Origin: a virus
Strand: one strand, 5' to 3'
Length of the DNA: 27,571 bases
Virus record (IMG/VR): IMGVR_UViG_3300024999_001128
Coordinates: 1-27,571 of that record
A program made the translations under genes and the position numbers. Numbering within the stretch: the first letter of the stretch is position 1; every line of letters begins with the position of its first letter. Below the pieces are notes generated by a model. That model ran no database searches. It saw nothing but the letters and a program-made list of their open reading frames with translations, and was not told where the DNA came from. Positions 15,634-23,133 of this stretch are shown in pieces.

Positions 15634-16842
15634 TTGCTATTGCTCAGTAAGAAGATTTTCGTAGACACAAATATCCTCTTAAATGAAAAATTTGTGTTCG
15701 CTGATTATCAAACTATTTATATAAGTATAACAACTATTGAAGAATTAGACCATCAAAAAACACATGAAAGACTTGGGTATTTTGCTCGTCAAGCAGTTAG
15801 AAATATAAAAGATGCTGATAATGTTAAAAAGGTGCTAGATTACAAATTTGAAGGTGCTAATAGATTTTTACAACATGGAAATGATAATCACATTCTTGCA
15901 ATGGCATATGAAACTTGGTGTAAAGATTCTGAAGTAACTCTGCTGTGTGATGATTATGGCCTTACTGTAAAAGCAAATGCTTTAGGCATCCCTTGTGAAC
16001 TCTTTGAATACAAAGAAGATGAAAATTACAAAGGATATCAAGAATTATCTGGTGATACGAATTTTATTAATAATCTATTTGATGATATTTCTAAAGGTAA
16101 AAATGATTATGGATTTGTAGTTAATGAATATTTAACATTACGTAATACAGATTTAAAAACTAAACCTGTAGATTATAGATTCGATGGTAAGAAATTTGTT
16201 GCATTAAAATTGCCTGACTCTAAAGTAATAAAAGGTATGAATAATCAACAAAGATTTGCATTAGATTTATTGGGTAATAAAGATATACCAATTAAGGTTA
16301 TAGCCGGAGGTTTCGGAAGTGGCAAAACAATATTATCAGTAAAAGTTGGACTTGATCAAGTAACATCTAAAGAGATATACAAAACTCTTATGTTTGTGAG
16401 AAATCCACTCCCTGCTGATGGAACTGACATCGGATTTTTACCAGGAAGCAAAGATGAAAAGATTTATGATTATTGTAGACCATTTTTACAATACATAGAA
16501 GATCCTAACAATCAATTCTATGCTGAGAATTTAATCAGAAATGAAAAGATTAAAATGGATGTTGTTTCATTTTTGAAAGGAATTTCAATTGATGATAGTT
16601 ATGTAATTATGGACGAAGCAGAAGACCTAAATACTAAACTTATTAAACTTGTTGGTTCAAGAATTGGAGATACATCTACTATTGTATTTACAGGGGATTG
16701 GAAGCAAGCAGAAAATAGGTATAAATATGACAATGGATTACTTAAAGTAATCAAAAAAGGCAAAGGGAATCCATTAGTAGGAATTGTAGTTTTAGAAGAT
16801 GATGTAAGAAGTCCTGCTAGCAGATTCTTTGCTGATTTGTAG
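15634..16842 (+). CDS. PIN-PhoH fusion protein (nuclease plus ATPase/RNA helicase)
   Basis: A 402-residue two-domain protein of the PhoH2/YlaK type. Residues 1-130 form a PIN nuclease domain with the acidic set D11 (VDTN), E36-E37 (IEELD), D84 (NDNH) and D106 (LLCDD), which binds Mg and cleaves RNA. Residues 200-402 are the PhoH ATPase: Walker A GGFGSGKT (225-232), Walker B VIMDEAED (D327-E328) and GDWKQ (354-358). Related proteins unwind and cut RNA. In a phage this would act on host or phage mRNA. TTG 15634 or TTG 15640 can be the start after AGAGG. No partner antitoxin-like gene is seen. All key residues appear intact. Confidence 0.92.
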   Translation: MLLLSKKIFVDTNILLNEKFVFADYQTIYISITTIEELDHQKTHERLGYFARQAVRNIKDADNVKKVLDYKFEGANRFLQHGNDNHILAMAYETWCKDSEVTLLCDDYGLTVKANALGIPCELFEYKEDENYKGYQELSGDTNFINNLFDDISKGKNDYGFVVNEYLTLRNTDLKTKPVDYRFDGKKFVALKLPDSKVIKGMNNQQRFALDLLGNKDIPIKVIAGGFGSGKTILSVKVGLDQVTSKEIYKTLMFVRNPLPADGTDIGFLPGSKDEKIYDYCRPFLQYIEDPNNQFYAENLIRNEKIKMDVVSFLKGISIDDSYVIMDEAEDLNTKLIKLVGSRIGDTSTIVFTGDWKQAENRYKYDNGLLKVIKKGKGNPLVGIVVLEDDVRSPASRFFADL

Positions 16843-16874
16843 GATTATAAAATATTTTCCGTACTACCTAATTT

Positions 16875-16932
16875 GAGTAGATACGCTAGTGGATACAAAC
16901 TGCTCCTTCTCTCTAATTAAATTTAAGGAGGG
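16875..16932 (+). promoter_or_regulatory. Leader with possible SD-sequestering switch
   Basis: CTCCTT (16903-16908) can pair with the SD AAGGAG (16925-16930) of a short downstream frame. GAGTAG (16875-16880) can instead pair with CTGCTC (16900-16905, one G-T), which would free the SD. The two folds share bases 16903-16905, so they exclude one another, as in a translational on/off switch. No known riboswitch is recognised. Confidence 0.4.
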
Positions 16933-16937
16933 TAGAT

Positions 16938-17033
16938 ATATTAACCAAAATCATTGAAGAATGGTCTTTGTGCTTAATAAAAAAGTACAATGCACCAATA
17001 TTAACTACTAATCTGACACTCACAAGGTTTTAG
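16938..17033 (+). CDS. Short ORF of 31 aa with possible AUA start
   Basis: AAGGAGGG (16925-16932) is followed after five bases by ATA, then an open frame of 30 codons ending at TAG 17031-17033. No ATG or GTG start exists in frame; a TTG occurs only at residue 11. The peptide (ending NLTLTRF) has no known relatives to me. It could be a leader peptide for the HU gene 76 nt downstream, or the SD could be serving only as part of an RNA switch. Confidence 0.3.
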   Translation: MLTKIIEEWSLCLIKKYNAPILTTNLTLTRF

Positions 17034-17109
17034 ATTAAAATACCATTACATCATAACAATTAATAACAAAAAATAAAAAATAATAATAAAAAAGGGGATA
17101 TATTAAAAC

Positions 17110-17394
17110 ATGAACAAACAAGAATTAATTTCCGCAATTTCCGAGATCACAGGTCAAAGTAAAAAAGACACTGAGGCGTTTCTAACAGCATTTACATCCA
17201 CAGTAATTACAGAAGTAGCAAAAGGCTCAAAAGTTCAATTAGTTGGTTTCGGCAATTGGGAAAAACAAGCTACCAAAGGTAAAGAGGGTACAATTCAATT
17301 TGGTGATCGTAAAGGTCAGAAATGGGTCTCTGAGGATTCTTTCCGTATTAGTTTCAGTGCAGGTAAGGTATTTAAAGATGCCGTAAAAGCGTAG
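17110..17394 (+). CDS. HU-family DNA-binding protein
   Basis: A 94-aa histone-like protein. The N-terminal helices MNKQELISAISEITGQSKKD and the VQLVGFGNWEK strand are typical of HU, as are the C-terminal FSAGKVFKDAVKA residues. The arm region (about 56-72) differs from bacterial HU: the RNPxT tip is replaced by DRKGQKWVSED, so DNA bending may differ. It binds DNA as a dimer and could compact phage DNA or assist replication initiation. The SD (AAAGGGG) is moderate with 11-12 nt spacing. The gene is more GC-rich than its neighbours, as befits high expression. Confidence 0.9.
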   Translation: MNKQELISAISEITGQSKKDTEAFLTAFTSTVITEVAKGSKVQLVGFGNWEKQATKGKEGTIQFGDRKGQKWVSEDSFRISFSAGKVFKDAVKA

Positions 17395-17413
17395 TAAATT
17401 AAATTAATAATCT

Positions 17414-17474
17414 TGTATCGCACAGTAGTCCTTATATTTAAAAGATATTTTTAGATATAAGGCAAAGCGATACA
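17414..17474 (+). other. Two-tier stem-loop downstream of the HU gene
   Basis: TGTATCGC (17414-17421) pairs perfectly with GCGATACA (17467-17474). After an internal loop (ACAGTAGT on the 5' side, CAAA on the 3' side) CCTTATAT (17430-17437) pairs perfectly with ATATAAGG (17455-17462). Sixteen pairs make this a convincing structured RNA. It begins 20 nt after the HU stop codon and could protect or end that mRNA, or act as leader for the gene at 17570. Confidence 0.6.
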
Positions 17475-17569
17475 TTGCAATAATATTTAAGCGTAAGGCA
17501 AATTTTTTAATACAAATGATAATTCATAATAACATTAAAATAAAATAATAAAGGTGGAATAATTAAAAT

Positions 17570-17773
17570 ATGTCAATTAAAAAAGAAGAACTCAAAAGTA
17601 TTAAACTTAGTGCTAAAGGAATTCTCGTAGCTCTGGATGATGAGGGATTCCATGTAGAAGATGAAAAAGATGGTACTGTTGAGGTTTTGTCTTTAGATGA
17701 AATTAAAGAACTTCTTATTGGTAAATCTGTCACCATTGCATTTGCAAATAAGGAATTATTTGAACAGGAATAA
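17570..17773 (+). CDS. Small acidic protein, 67 aa
   Basis: ATG 17570 follows AAAGGTGG. The product is acidic and compact, beginning SIKKEELKSIKLSAKGI and containing strand-like VLVAL/TVEVLSLDE stretches; it could be a small beta-barrel or DNA-mimic type protein, but no family is recognised. It is flanked on both sides by structured noncoding DNA and lies between the HU gene and a helical protein gene. Confidence 0.6.
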   Translation: MSIKKEELKSIKLSAKGILVALDDEGFHVEDEKDGTVEVLSLDEIKELLIGKSVTIAFANKELFEQE

Positions 17774-18119
17774 TTTTATTCATAATTAATTTATAAGAAA
17801 AAACATGATAAGCAGAGTTTTTGCTAGGCGAAATTTTAATATTAATTGTTAATTAAATATAGTTAATATTATCAAGACGCTAAAGATTTTTATATGCTTA
17901 TAATTAGATTAACAAATTTTATGAAGGAATTGTAGAAGATTTATCTTCCTCGAATTATAAACTAATTCGGTTTCAAGTGTAATTCCTTCATAATAATAAA
18001 TAATGGATGGATAGGGCAGTTGAAAAACGTAAGTCCAACCACAACAAATTGAATTGAGCTAATAACTCTAACAAAGAAGTAAAATTTCAAAATTTAAATT
18101 TGAAAGAAGGAAATAATAA
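17774..18119 (+). other. 346-bp noncoding region with a three-way-junction-like RNA
   Basis: No coding frame is convincing. AATATTAA (17838-17845) can pair with TTAATATT (17863-17870). The main element is at 17920-17992. An outer stem of 12 perfect pairs (TATGAAGGAATT with AATTCCTTCATA) encloses two further hairpins: GAAGA/TCTTC (17935-17948) and CGAATT/AATTCG (17951-17969). A single-stranded segment, GTTTCAAGTGT, completes the junction. This has the look of a structured RNA in the leader of the gene at 18120. Confidence 0.55.
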
Positions 18120-18800
18120 ATGTCTAATTCACAAAACACTAATTCATTAATTTCACTAAAAGAGTCATTTAGGATTCTGAATATTCTCGATCAACACACA
18201 TCTTATCTTTTATCTTATATTTCTAACAAATCAAATTCATTAAAAGTAGAGGAAATTCATTTAAAGTCAAAAGTAACAGAAAATCAAGATGAAACAATTG
18301 ATCAAACTACAGAGCGTCAATATAAATGCTCTGTAACAGATATTTCTTTTCTAATTTCTCAGCTTATTAGTCAGAAACTAGAATTGTCTCTCGCTATAGA
18401 AAATGCAAAGAAAGATTTATTCCTTGATTGGGAAGAACAAGGAGAATATCTAACGCTAGATACGGGTATTTTATTTGCCAAAAAGAGTAGAGAATTATCT
18501 AATAATCTTAAATATTTACTTGATTTAAAACCATCTGAAGCTAAATCACAAGGGAAAGATTATATATTTAATCTGGAGAAAAATCAGGTTGAATATAAAT
18601 ATCCAATAGAGAAAAAAGTATCTTTAGATTTTAACAGAAATGAGATTAATACTTTATATAAATCAATGCTGAATCGTTCAAACACATTGTCTATTCAGAT
18701 AGAAAAAGCCATGATGCAAGATATTGTAAAATTTACACCGATTTATGATATTTTATCCTCTACATCAGAAATTGTTGAAGAATATTTAGTAAGTAAGTAA
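18120..18800 (+). CDS. Helical protein of unknown function, 226 aa
   Basis: ATG 18120 follows AAGAAGGAAATAATAA. The protein is Ser/Asn/Leu rich and predicted to be almost wholly helical, with heptad-like leucines (residues about 90-150 and 190-220), suggesting coiled-coil or bundle assembly. No signal peptide, membrane span or catalytic motif is seen. It has long structured noncoding DNA on both sides, so it is probably its own transcription unit. A structural or host-interaction role is possible but unproven. Confidence 0.65.
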   Translation: MSNSQNTNSLISLKESFRILNILDQHTSYLLSYISNKSNSLKVEEIHLKSKVTENQDETIDQTTERQYKCSVTDISFLISQLISQKLELSLAIENAKKDLFLDWEEQGEYLTLDTGILFAKKSRELSNNLKYLLDLKPSEAKSQGKDYIFNLEKNQVEYKYPIEKKVSLDFNRNEINTLYKSMLNRSNTLSIQIEKAMMQDIVKFTPIYDILSSTSEIVEEYLVSK

Positions 18801-18825
18801 CAATAATCTAATTAACTATGACAAT

Positions 18826-18859
18826 AATAAGGGAATTACCTAACCACACTTCCCTTATT
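18826..18859 (+). terminator. 10-bp stem-loop after the helical-protein gene
   Basis: AATAAGGGAA pairs perfectly with TTCCCTTATT around a 14-nt loop, 25 nt after the stop codon. It is the most terminator-like position in this region although a U-tract is missing. Confidence 0.45.
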
Positions 18860-19458
18860 AAACAACTAACCAGAAGCAAAGCAAGATAGACTATTTTATA
18901 TACATCTGAAATTAGATGTAAATTCAAATTACACAATTATCAAATAATGCATAATTATGTAGATTTACTTTACATAACTGGAAACATGAAGAATAAACAG
19001 GTTTTACTTTAATAGTAAAAACAAGAAATCGCTAATCATTTTCATTAAACGTAAAATCACTATTCGCAAATTCGATATGACATTAATTTCATTATTACGC
19101 AAATACAATAATCGCTTCGCTAATCACACTCAAATAATAAAATTTAGAAGAAATTCTAAAACTGATTTAAATATAAAAATGGCAATATCTCATTAGAGGT
19201 ATTAATAATAAATAGTATGGACATAACAATAAATTCATAAAATAGTCTTATTTTGCAATGCTTTTTGGTTAAATATATTACACTTTCAAAAAGAGATTGG
19301 ACGAGTGCCTTTCTTAAATTTTAACATACTAAAGAGGTTTGATAGTTTAACCTAAATAAAAACTATCATTATAACAATATCTCAATTAAATGTTTCATTT
19401 AATCAAGTCATAATTTGTTTTAACACAATCATACCACTTATGATTTTAAGATGAATAC

Positions 19459-19477
19459 AGGGGTGTTTGTGTGGATC
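19459..19477 (+). repeat. Leader element CAGGGGT..TGTGTGGAT, copy B
   Basis: CAGGGGTGTTTGTGTGGAT lies 53 bases before the ATG of a zinc-ribbon gene. A nearly identical string (one base change and one or two extra bases) occurs at 27336-27355, 25 bases before another small gene. G-rich runs of this kind are rare in this AT-rich DNA. Confidence 0.45.
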
Positions 19478-19530
19478 TGAGATGATTTTGTTTAGTTAGT
19501 TTATTCTCTTAATAAGGAGATGAATTTATA

Positions 19531-19692
19531 ATGGAAATTGAAATGGAAAAATTTAATAATAATTATGACATAGACAATGCGGATACTACTTGCCCTTCTT
19601 GTAAAAATGAGAATAAGAGATATTGGTTGGCATTCTTTTATGATAAGACTTATTTGGTTTGTAGGGATTGTTGGTATAATGAGGAAATTTGA
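19531..19692 (+). CDS. Small zinc-ribbon protein, 53 aa
   Basis: ATG 19531 follows AAGGAG at 10-11 nt; the 53-aa product is not on the antisense strand, where only shadow frames exist. C21-x2-C24 and C44-x2-C47 form a zinc ribbon with aromatic residues between (YWLAFF). The first 18 residues are acidic and Asn-rich. It stands at the head of the replication operon (with 19724 and the D5 helicase). It may bind nucleic acid or a replication partner. Confidence 0.7.
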   Translation: MEIEMEKFNNNYDIDNADTTCPSCKNENKRYWLAFFYDKTYLVCRDCWYNEEI

Positions 19693-19723
19693 GAAATAGT
19701 AAAAACCGAAAAGAGGTAATCGA

Positions 19724-19915
19724 ATGATAAACAATAACGAAGTTGTATTTATCTATAATCTTCGACAAGCTGATTTTTACTTTAGTAAAGGTATATTACC
19801 TTTAAATGTGGGGGTAGGGTCTAAAAAAGATACTTATGTTAAATTTGCTAAGAGCGATGAATTAATGTCTGCATTTAAAGAATGGTGCAATATGAAGACT
19901 CCGATAACTAAATAA
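19724..19915 (+). CDS. Small phage protein of the YxYxxxxAxFYxxxG type, 63 aa
   Basis: Aligned by eye with the proteins at 26151-26351 and 14238-14426: FIYNLRQADFYFSKGI, then a basic strand (SKKDTYVKF) and a helix ending FKEWC. The best match is with 26151 (IYN-QA-FY--G, WFKF, QWC). The plan resembles DUF5659-like phage proteins of unknown role. ATG 19724 follows AAGAGGT at 7-8 nt. It lies 31 nt after the zinc-ribbon gene and 42 nt before the helicase gene, so probably cotranscribed. Confidence 0.65.
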   Translation: MINNNEVVFIYNLRQADFYFSKGILPLNVGVGSKKDTYVKFAKSDELMSAFKEWCNMKTPITK

Positions 19916-19957
19916 TAATATACTTGATTTCAAAACGAAAGGACTAGGTGAATAATA

Positions 19958-21391
19958 ATGATAAACGATAATACAATTTTAGAAGTAATTGAGGAATACA
20001 AGAACAAGAATAAAGATTTTACTATAATTATAAAAACAGAGAAACTAACTAAAAAATACCACTACAATGTTGATGGACAAATTAATGAAGTTATAGAGGG
20101 AAAATTTTACGAAGAGGGAAAGTTTATGGATAAATTGTTTGTTGATTATTTTATAACTAAATATGACGTTGTTTATAGTAAGGGTACAGGATTTCTAATT
20201 TTCAATGGAGAAATTTGGGAGAATTGTTCTGACTTACATATACAACAATTAATTGCAACAATACTAGAATTAGAAGACCAATTAACAAACGCAAAAATAG
20301 CTTCTACTTGTAAAATGCTTATAAATCAAGTTAACAATGACAAATTAGCGGAATTACTTAATTCCAATAGAAATAGATTAATAATAAAGAATGGAACACT
20401 GGATATTACAGACATTGAGAATTTTGTTTTCTATGAGAATGAGTTTTTCAAAGAAGATTATAGTACAATTCAATTGAATGTTAATTATGATGTAAATGCA
20501 ATTAAAAATAATGCCGTTAATTGGAAATATTATATGACTTTTACATTTGAAAATGATACTGAAAGAATGAAATTAATTGGAGAGATGCTTGGATATTGTT
20601 TAACACCAAATTGCAAGTTCCATAAATCATTTATGCTAGTAGGAGAAGGGTCTAATGGTAAATCAGTATTATTAGATATAATGGATTATATATGGGGTAG
20701 TAAGAACATAAGTGACGTTGACATCTGTGAGTTAGATAAACCATTTGCAAGAGTAAGTTTATTCGGAAAACTGATTAACAAATCATCAGAAATAGAAGGT
20801 AATCTAAAGACAACATCCTTCTTCAAAAAGATAGTTAGTGGTGATATGTTGGATGGAGAATTTAAAAACAAGGATAGATTCTCATTCCCTAGTACAGCAA
20901 AATTAATATTTGCTATGAACTCGTTACCAGTCACTAAGGATAAATCTGATGGATTGTATAGAAGACTGTGTATCATCCCTTTTAACAAACAATTCAAAGG
21001 CGATGAAATTGATATCGATCTGTCTGAAAAATTAAAATCAGAGGCAGATGGGATATTCTTTTTTGCGTTACAAGGTTTAAAAAGATTACATAAGCAAAAG
21101 AAATTTACTGAAAGTATTGAAGTTAATAATAAACTTGAAGAGTATAAATTAGATAGCAATCCAGTAAAACAGTATATGGAGGAAAAATATATTGTTGTAG
21201 AGGATGAAAACAAAGGTATAAAAAGTGGAGATTTATATGAATCATATACAGTTTGGTGTGGAGATAATGGTTTTATGAAAATGAACAATGTAAACTTTGG
21301 CAAAGAATTAAAGAGATTAAATTATAATAAGAAACAAAAGAAAATAAGTGGTAAGGTAGTATGGGTTTTTGAAAAATTAGATAAAAGGTAA
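19958..21391 (+). CDS. D5/P4-type SF3 replicative helicase (primase C-terminal type)
   Basis: A 477-aa protein with a D5_N-like region (about 50-215, YSKGTGFLIFNGEIWEN) and a superfamily 3 AAA+ helicase domain: Walker A GEGSNGKS (229-236), the acidic SSEIE segment (276-280), sensor Asn in LIFAMNSLP (N321) and arginine fingers YRRL (R335-R336). The C-terminal 90 residues look like a winged-helix DNA-binding domain (GDLYESYTVWCGDNG). No primase active site (archaeo-eukaryotic primase) is seen in this length, so priming must be done elsewhere. It forms a hexamer that opens the origin. The iteron-like repeats begin two bases after its stop codon. ATG 19958 follows AAAGGACTAGGTG. Confidence 0.93.
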   Translation: MINDNTILEVIEEYKNKNKDFTIIIKTEKLTKKYHYNVDGQINEVIEGKFYEEGKFMDKLFVDYFITKYDVVYSKGTGFLIFNGEIWENCSDLHIQQLIATILELEDQLTNAKIASTCKMLINQVNNDKLAELLNSNRNRLIIKNGTLDITDIENFVFYENEFFKEDYSTIQLNVNYDVNAIKNNAVNWKYYMTFTFENDTERMKLIGEMLGYCLTPNCKFHKSFMLVGEGSNGKSVLLDIMDYIWGSKNISDVDICELDKPFARVSLFGKLINKSSEIEGNLKTTSFFKKIVSGDMLDGEFKNKDRFSFPSTAKLIFAMNSLPVTKDKSDGLYRRLCIIPFNKQFKGDEIDIDLSEKLKSEADGIFFFALQGLKRLHKQKKFTESIEVNNKLEEYKLDSNPVKQYMEEKYIVVEDENKGIKSGDLYESYTVWCGDNGFMKMNNVNFGKELKRLNYNKKQKKISGKVVWVFEKLDKR

Positions 21392-21392
21392 C

Positions 21393-21660
21393 AGGTTGTA
21401 TGTTAGGTTGTATGTGAAACTATTTTACATACAACCTCTAAAAATACTACTGTGATAGTAATTATATGGTATAAGTTGTAGGTTGTATATTAAATTTATT
21501 AATATTAAAAAATAAATAATATTAAAATCATATATAGAATAATATCTATAGTAAATTTTTAATTTTCACATACAACCTATTACCTATTGATAAAAGCCTT
21601 ATGGTAAAAGGGTTTTTAAAGGTTGTATGTGGTTGTATGTGAAAAGTATACATACAACTT
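21393..21660 (+). repeat. Iteron-like cluster AGGTTGTATGT, probable replication origin
   Basis: Eight copies of AGGTTGTATGT or close variants. Forward copies are at 21393, 21405, 21480, 21620 and 21631, and reverse copies (ACATACAACCT) at 21427, 21568 and 21650. The first two are tandem with a 12-bp step. Pairs 21405-21415/21427-21437 form an 11-bp perfect stem, and a second tandem pair (21620-21641) is followed by an inverted copy. Between the groups the DNA is very AT-rich. Placement directly after the D5 helicase gene is typical of phage and plasmid origins, where an initiator binds repeated sites. Confidence 0.7.
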
Positions 21661-21952
21661 TTATTACATATTCATGAAGTAATTTTGAAGCTCTGCTGAA
21701 AAATTGCGTAATGATGGCCTCCCGCAAAGGGACAAATGTCAAAATGATAAATACAGTTATTGGTATAATAATTTAGTAAAATATAATTAATTATCATGTG
21801 ACATGTCAAGGAACGATGGTTTGCGGTCAAAGCGTTGACCTTCCAAATTTCGCAAGTGTGCTCAATTTGGGATTTATCCTTTTAAATTAAATTTTGTTTT
21901 ATGGTTTGATTATGAATAATAAAATAAATATATAGGGTGGTATTAAGATTTA
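21661..21952 (+). other. Structured noncoding stretch between origin repeats and metallophosphatase
   Basis: No gene is visible. GGTCAA-AGCG-TTGACC (21825-21840) is a perfect 6-bp hairpin; CCAAATT (21843-21849) pairs with AATTTGG (21864-21870). TTGCG followed by CGCAA occurs twice (about 21704-21725 and 21822-21854), a possible outer pairing. The second hairpin and its GATTTAT tail resemble the hairpin at 556-591. It may be the rest of the origin or the leader of the next gene. Confidence 0.45.
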
Positions 21953-23107
21953 TTGGACAGTAAATTAATTGACATCTGTTACAAAAAATATAGAAAACAG
22001 ATTAACACTAGTTGGTCTGAATTGGCTGATACATGGGGATTTGTAAGTGCTGAAGCAATTCGAAGTAAGTTTAAGAAATATCGTAAAGCAAATGGAACTC
22101 TTAAAGCAAGAGATATTGTTCTTAGTAAAGTTGATAGTAAACAAGAAGTTGCATTATCGGATATTGAAATAAAAGAAATAAATCTCAAAAAAGAAAGAAT
22201 AAAACTTCAAGATTTAAGAACATCTATAAACAAAGACATACGATACCTTGCCCGTAAAGAATCTTTGAATGACTTGATTAAGGAGTCAATTAAAGATTTA
22301 AAACCATTGGAATTTATTAAACCAGAACATACATATGGTGAAGATAATGAAATGGTTGTTCAAATTTCAGATTGTCATTTTGGCCTAACTGTAGATAATG
22401 AATTTGAGAAATATAATGAAGATGTTTTTCTTAAAAGATTAGCAAATTATACATTGCAAATATTAGATATTAAGAAGAAAGAAAAGATTAATAATTGTCA
22501 TTTATGCTTCTCAGGCGATGCACTAAGTGGTTTAATTCATGAAACTATAGTAAGGAATAATCAATATGGAATTGTTGAACAAACTAAAAGGTTTTCTGAA
22601 TATATGTCTAAGTTTATTGAGAAATTAAGCAATCATTTTGAAGAAATTATTGTGCATTTTGTAACAGGAAATCACAGTCGGAATAATGAATTTAAGGATA
22701 AAGCAGAAAACAAAGATAGATATGAGAATTTTGTATTAGAATTTATGGAATTGAGAACTGCAAATTTAAAGAATGTTAAGTTTGAGAAATCAATATTAGA
22801 TAATACAATTGCTGAATTTTATGTTAAAGGTTTTTATTGTTGCTTGAGTCATGGCGATAATGATGTGCCTAAAAATGCTCCTAGTAGGTTTTTATCATTA
22901 TTAGACAAGAAAACTAAATTCATTTTCTTGGGTCATAGGCATCGCTTTGAAGTAATTACTGTAGATAAATGTAAAGTTATTACAAGTGGGGTTTTCGTTA
23001 ATTTCGATGAATATTCGACTAATCATAGATATGTTGGTGAAGCAAGTCAAACTGTAACTATTATAGGTAATAAGGGGTTTATTTGTGCTTACGATTGTGT
23101 GATTTAA
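21953..23107 (+). CDS. Calcineurin-like metallophosphatase with N-terminal HTH
   Basis: A 384-aa protein. Residues 10-50 look like a helix-turn-helix (SWSELADTWGFVSAEAIRSK). Residues 135-384 hold the full two-metal phosphoesterase set: D140-x-H142 (SDCHFG), G188-D189, G239-N240-H241 (GNHSR), H300 (LSHGDND) and GHRH at 327-330. Such phage proteins act as DNA nucleases or phosphodiesterases, as in the SbcD/Mre11 family. With the origin upstream, DNA end processing or replication is likely. TTG 21953 is the only canonical start before the conserved residues; the SD is GGGTGG at 12 nt. ATG of the ClpP gene is 27 nt downstream. Confidence 0.9.
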   Translation: MDSKLIDICYKKYRKQINTSWSELADTWGFVSAEAIRSKFKKYRKANGTLKARDIVLSKVDSKQEVALSDIEIKEINLKKERIKLQDLRTSINKDIRYLARKESLNDLIKESIKDLKPLEFIKPEHTYGEDNEMVVQISDCHFGLTVDNEFEKYNEDVFLKRLANYTLQILDIKKKEKINNCHLCFSGDALSGLIHETIVRNNQYGIVEQTKRFSEYMSKFIEKLSNHFEEIIVHFVTGNHSRNNEFKDKAENKDRYENFVLEFMELRTANLKNVKFEKSILDNTIAEFYVKGFYCCLSHGDNDVPKNAPSRFLSLLDKKTKFIFLGHRHRFEVITVDKCKVITSGVFVNFDEYSTNHRYVGEASQTVTIIGNKGFICAYDCVI

Positions 23108-23133
23108 TAATAATTGAAAGGTAACTTACAAAT

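Larger units (their letters stand above)
18801..19530 (+). other. 730-bp noncoding region packed with stem-loops
   Basis: I find no gene here. Perfect or near-perfect hairpins follow one another. They are 18826-18859 (10 bp), 18901-18920 (7 bp), 19002-19020 (7 bp), 19143-19160 (7 bp with GAAA loop), 19184-19203 (8 bp, one G-T, ATTA loop), 19340-19368 (9 bp), 19385-19403 (8 bp) and 19428-19446 (7 bp). The first may terminate the upstream gene. The rest could form a long structured RNA, recombination or packaging sites. It also holds element B (19459-19477). Confidence 0.6.

Noticed and set aside
15634-16842. PIN domain as toxin of a VapBC-type system
   Set aside because: The PIN domain is fused to a complete PhoH ATPase and there is no antitoxin-like gene upstream.
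18801-19530. tRNA or group I intron in the noncoding island
   Set aside because: No GTTCGANTC T-loop with matching acceptor ends and no group I core pairing (P7/P3) could be found; the hairpins are independent.
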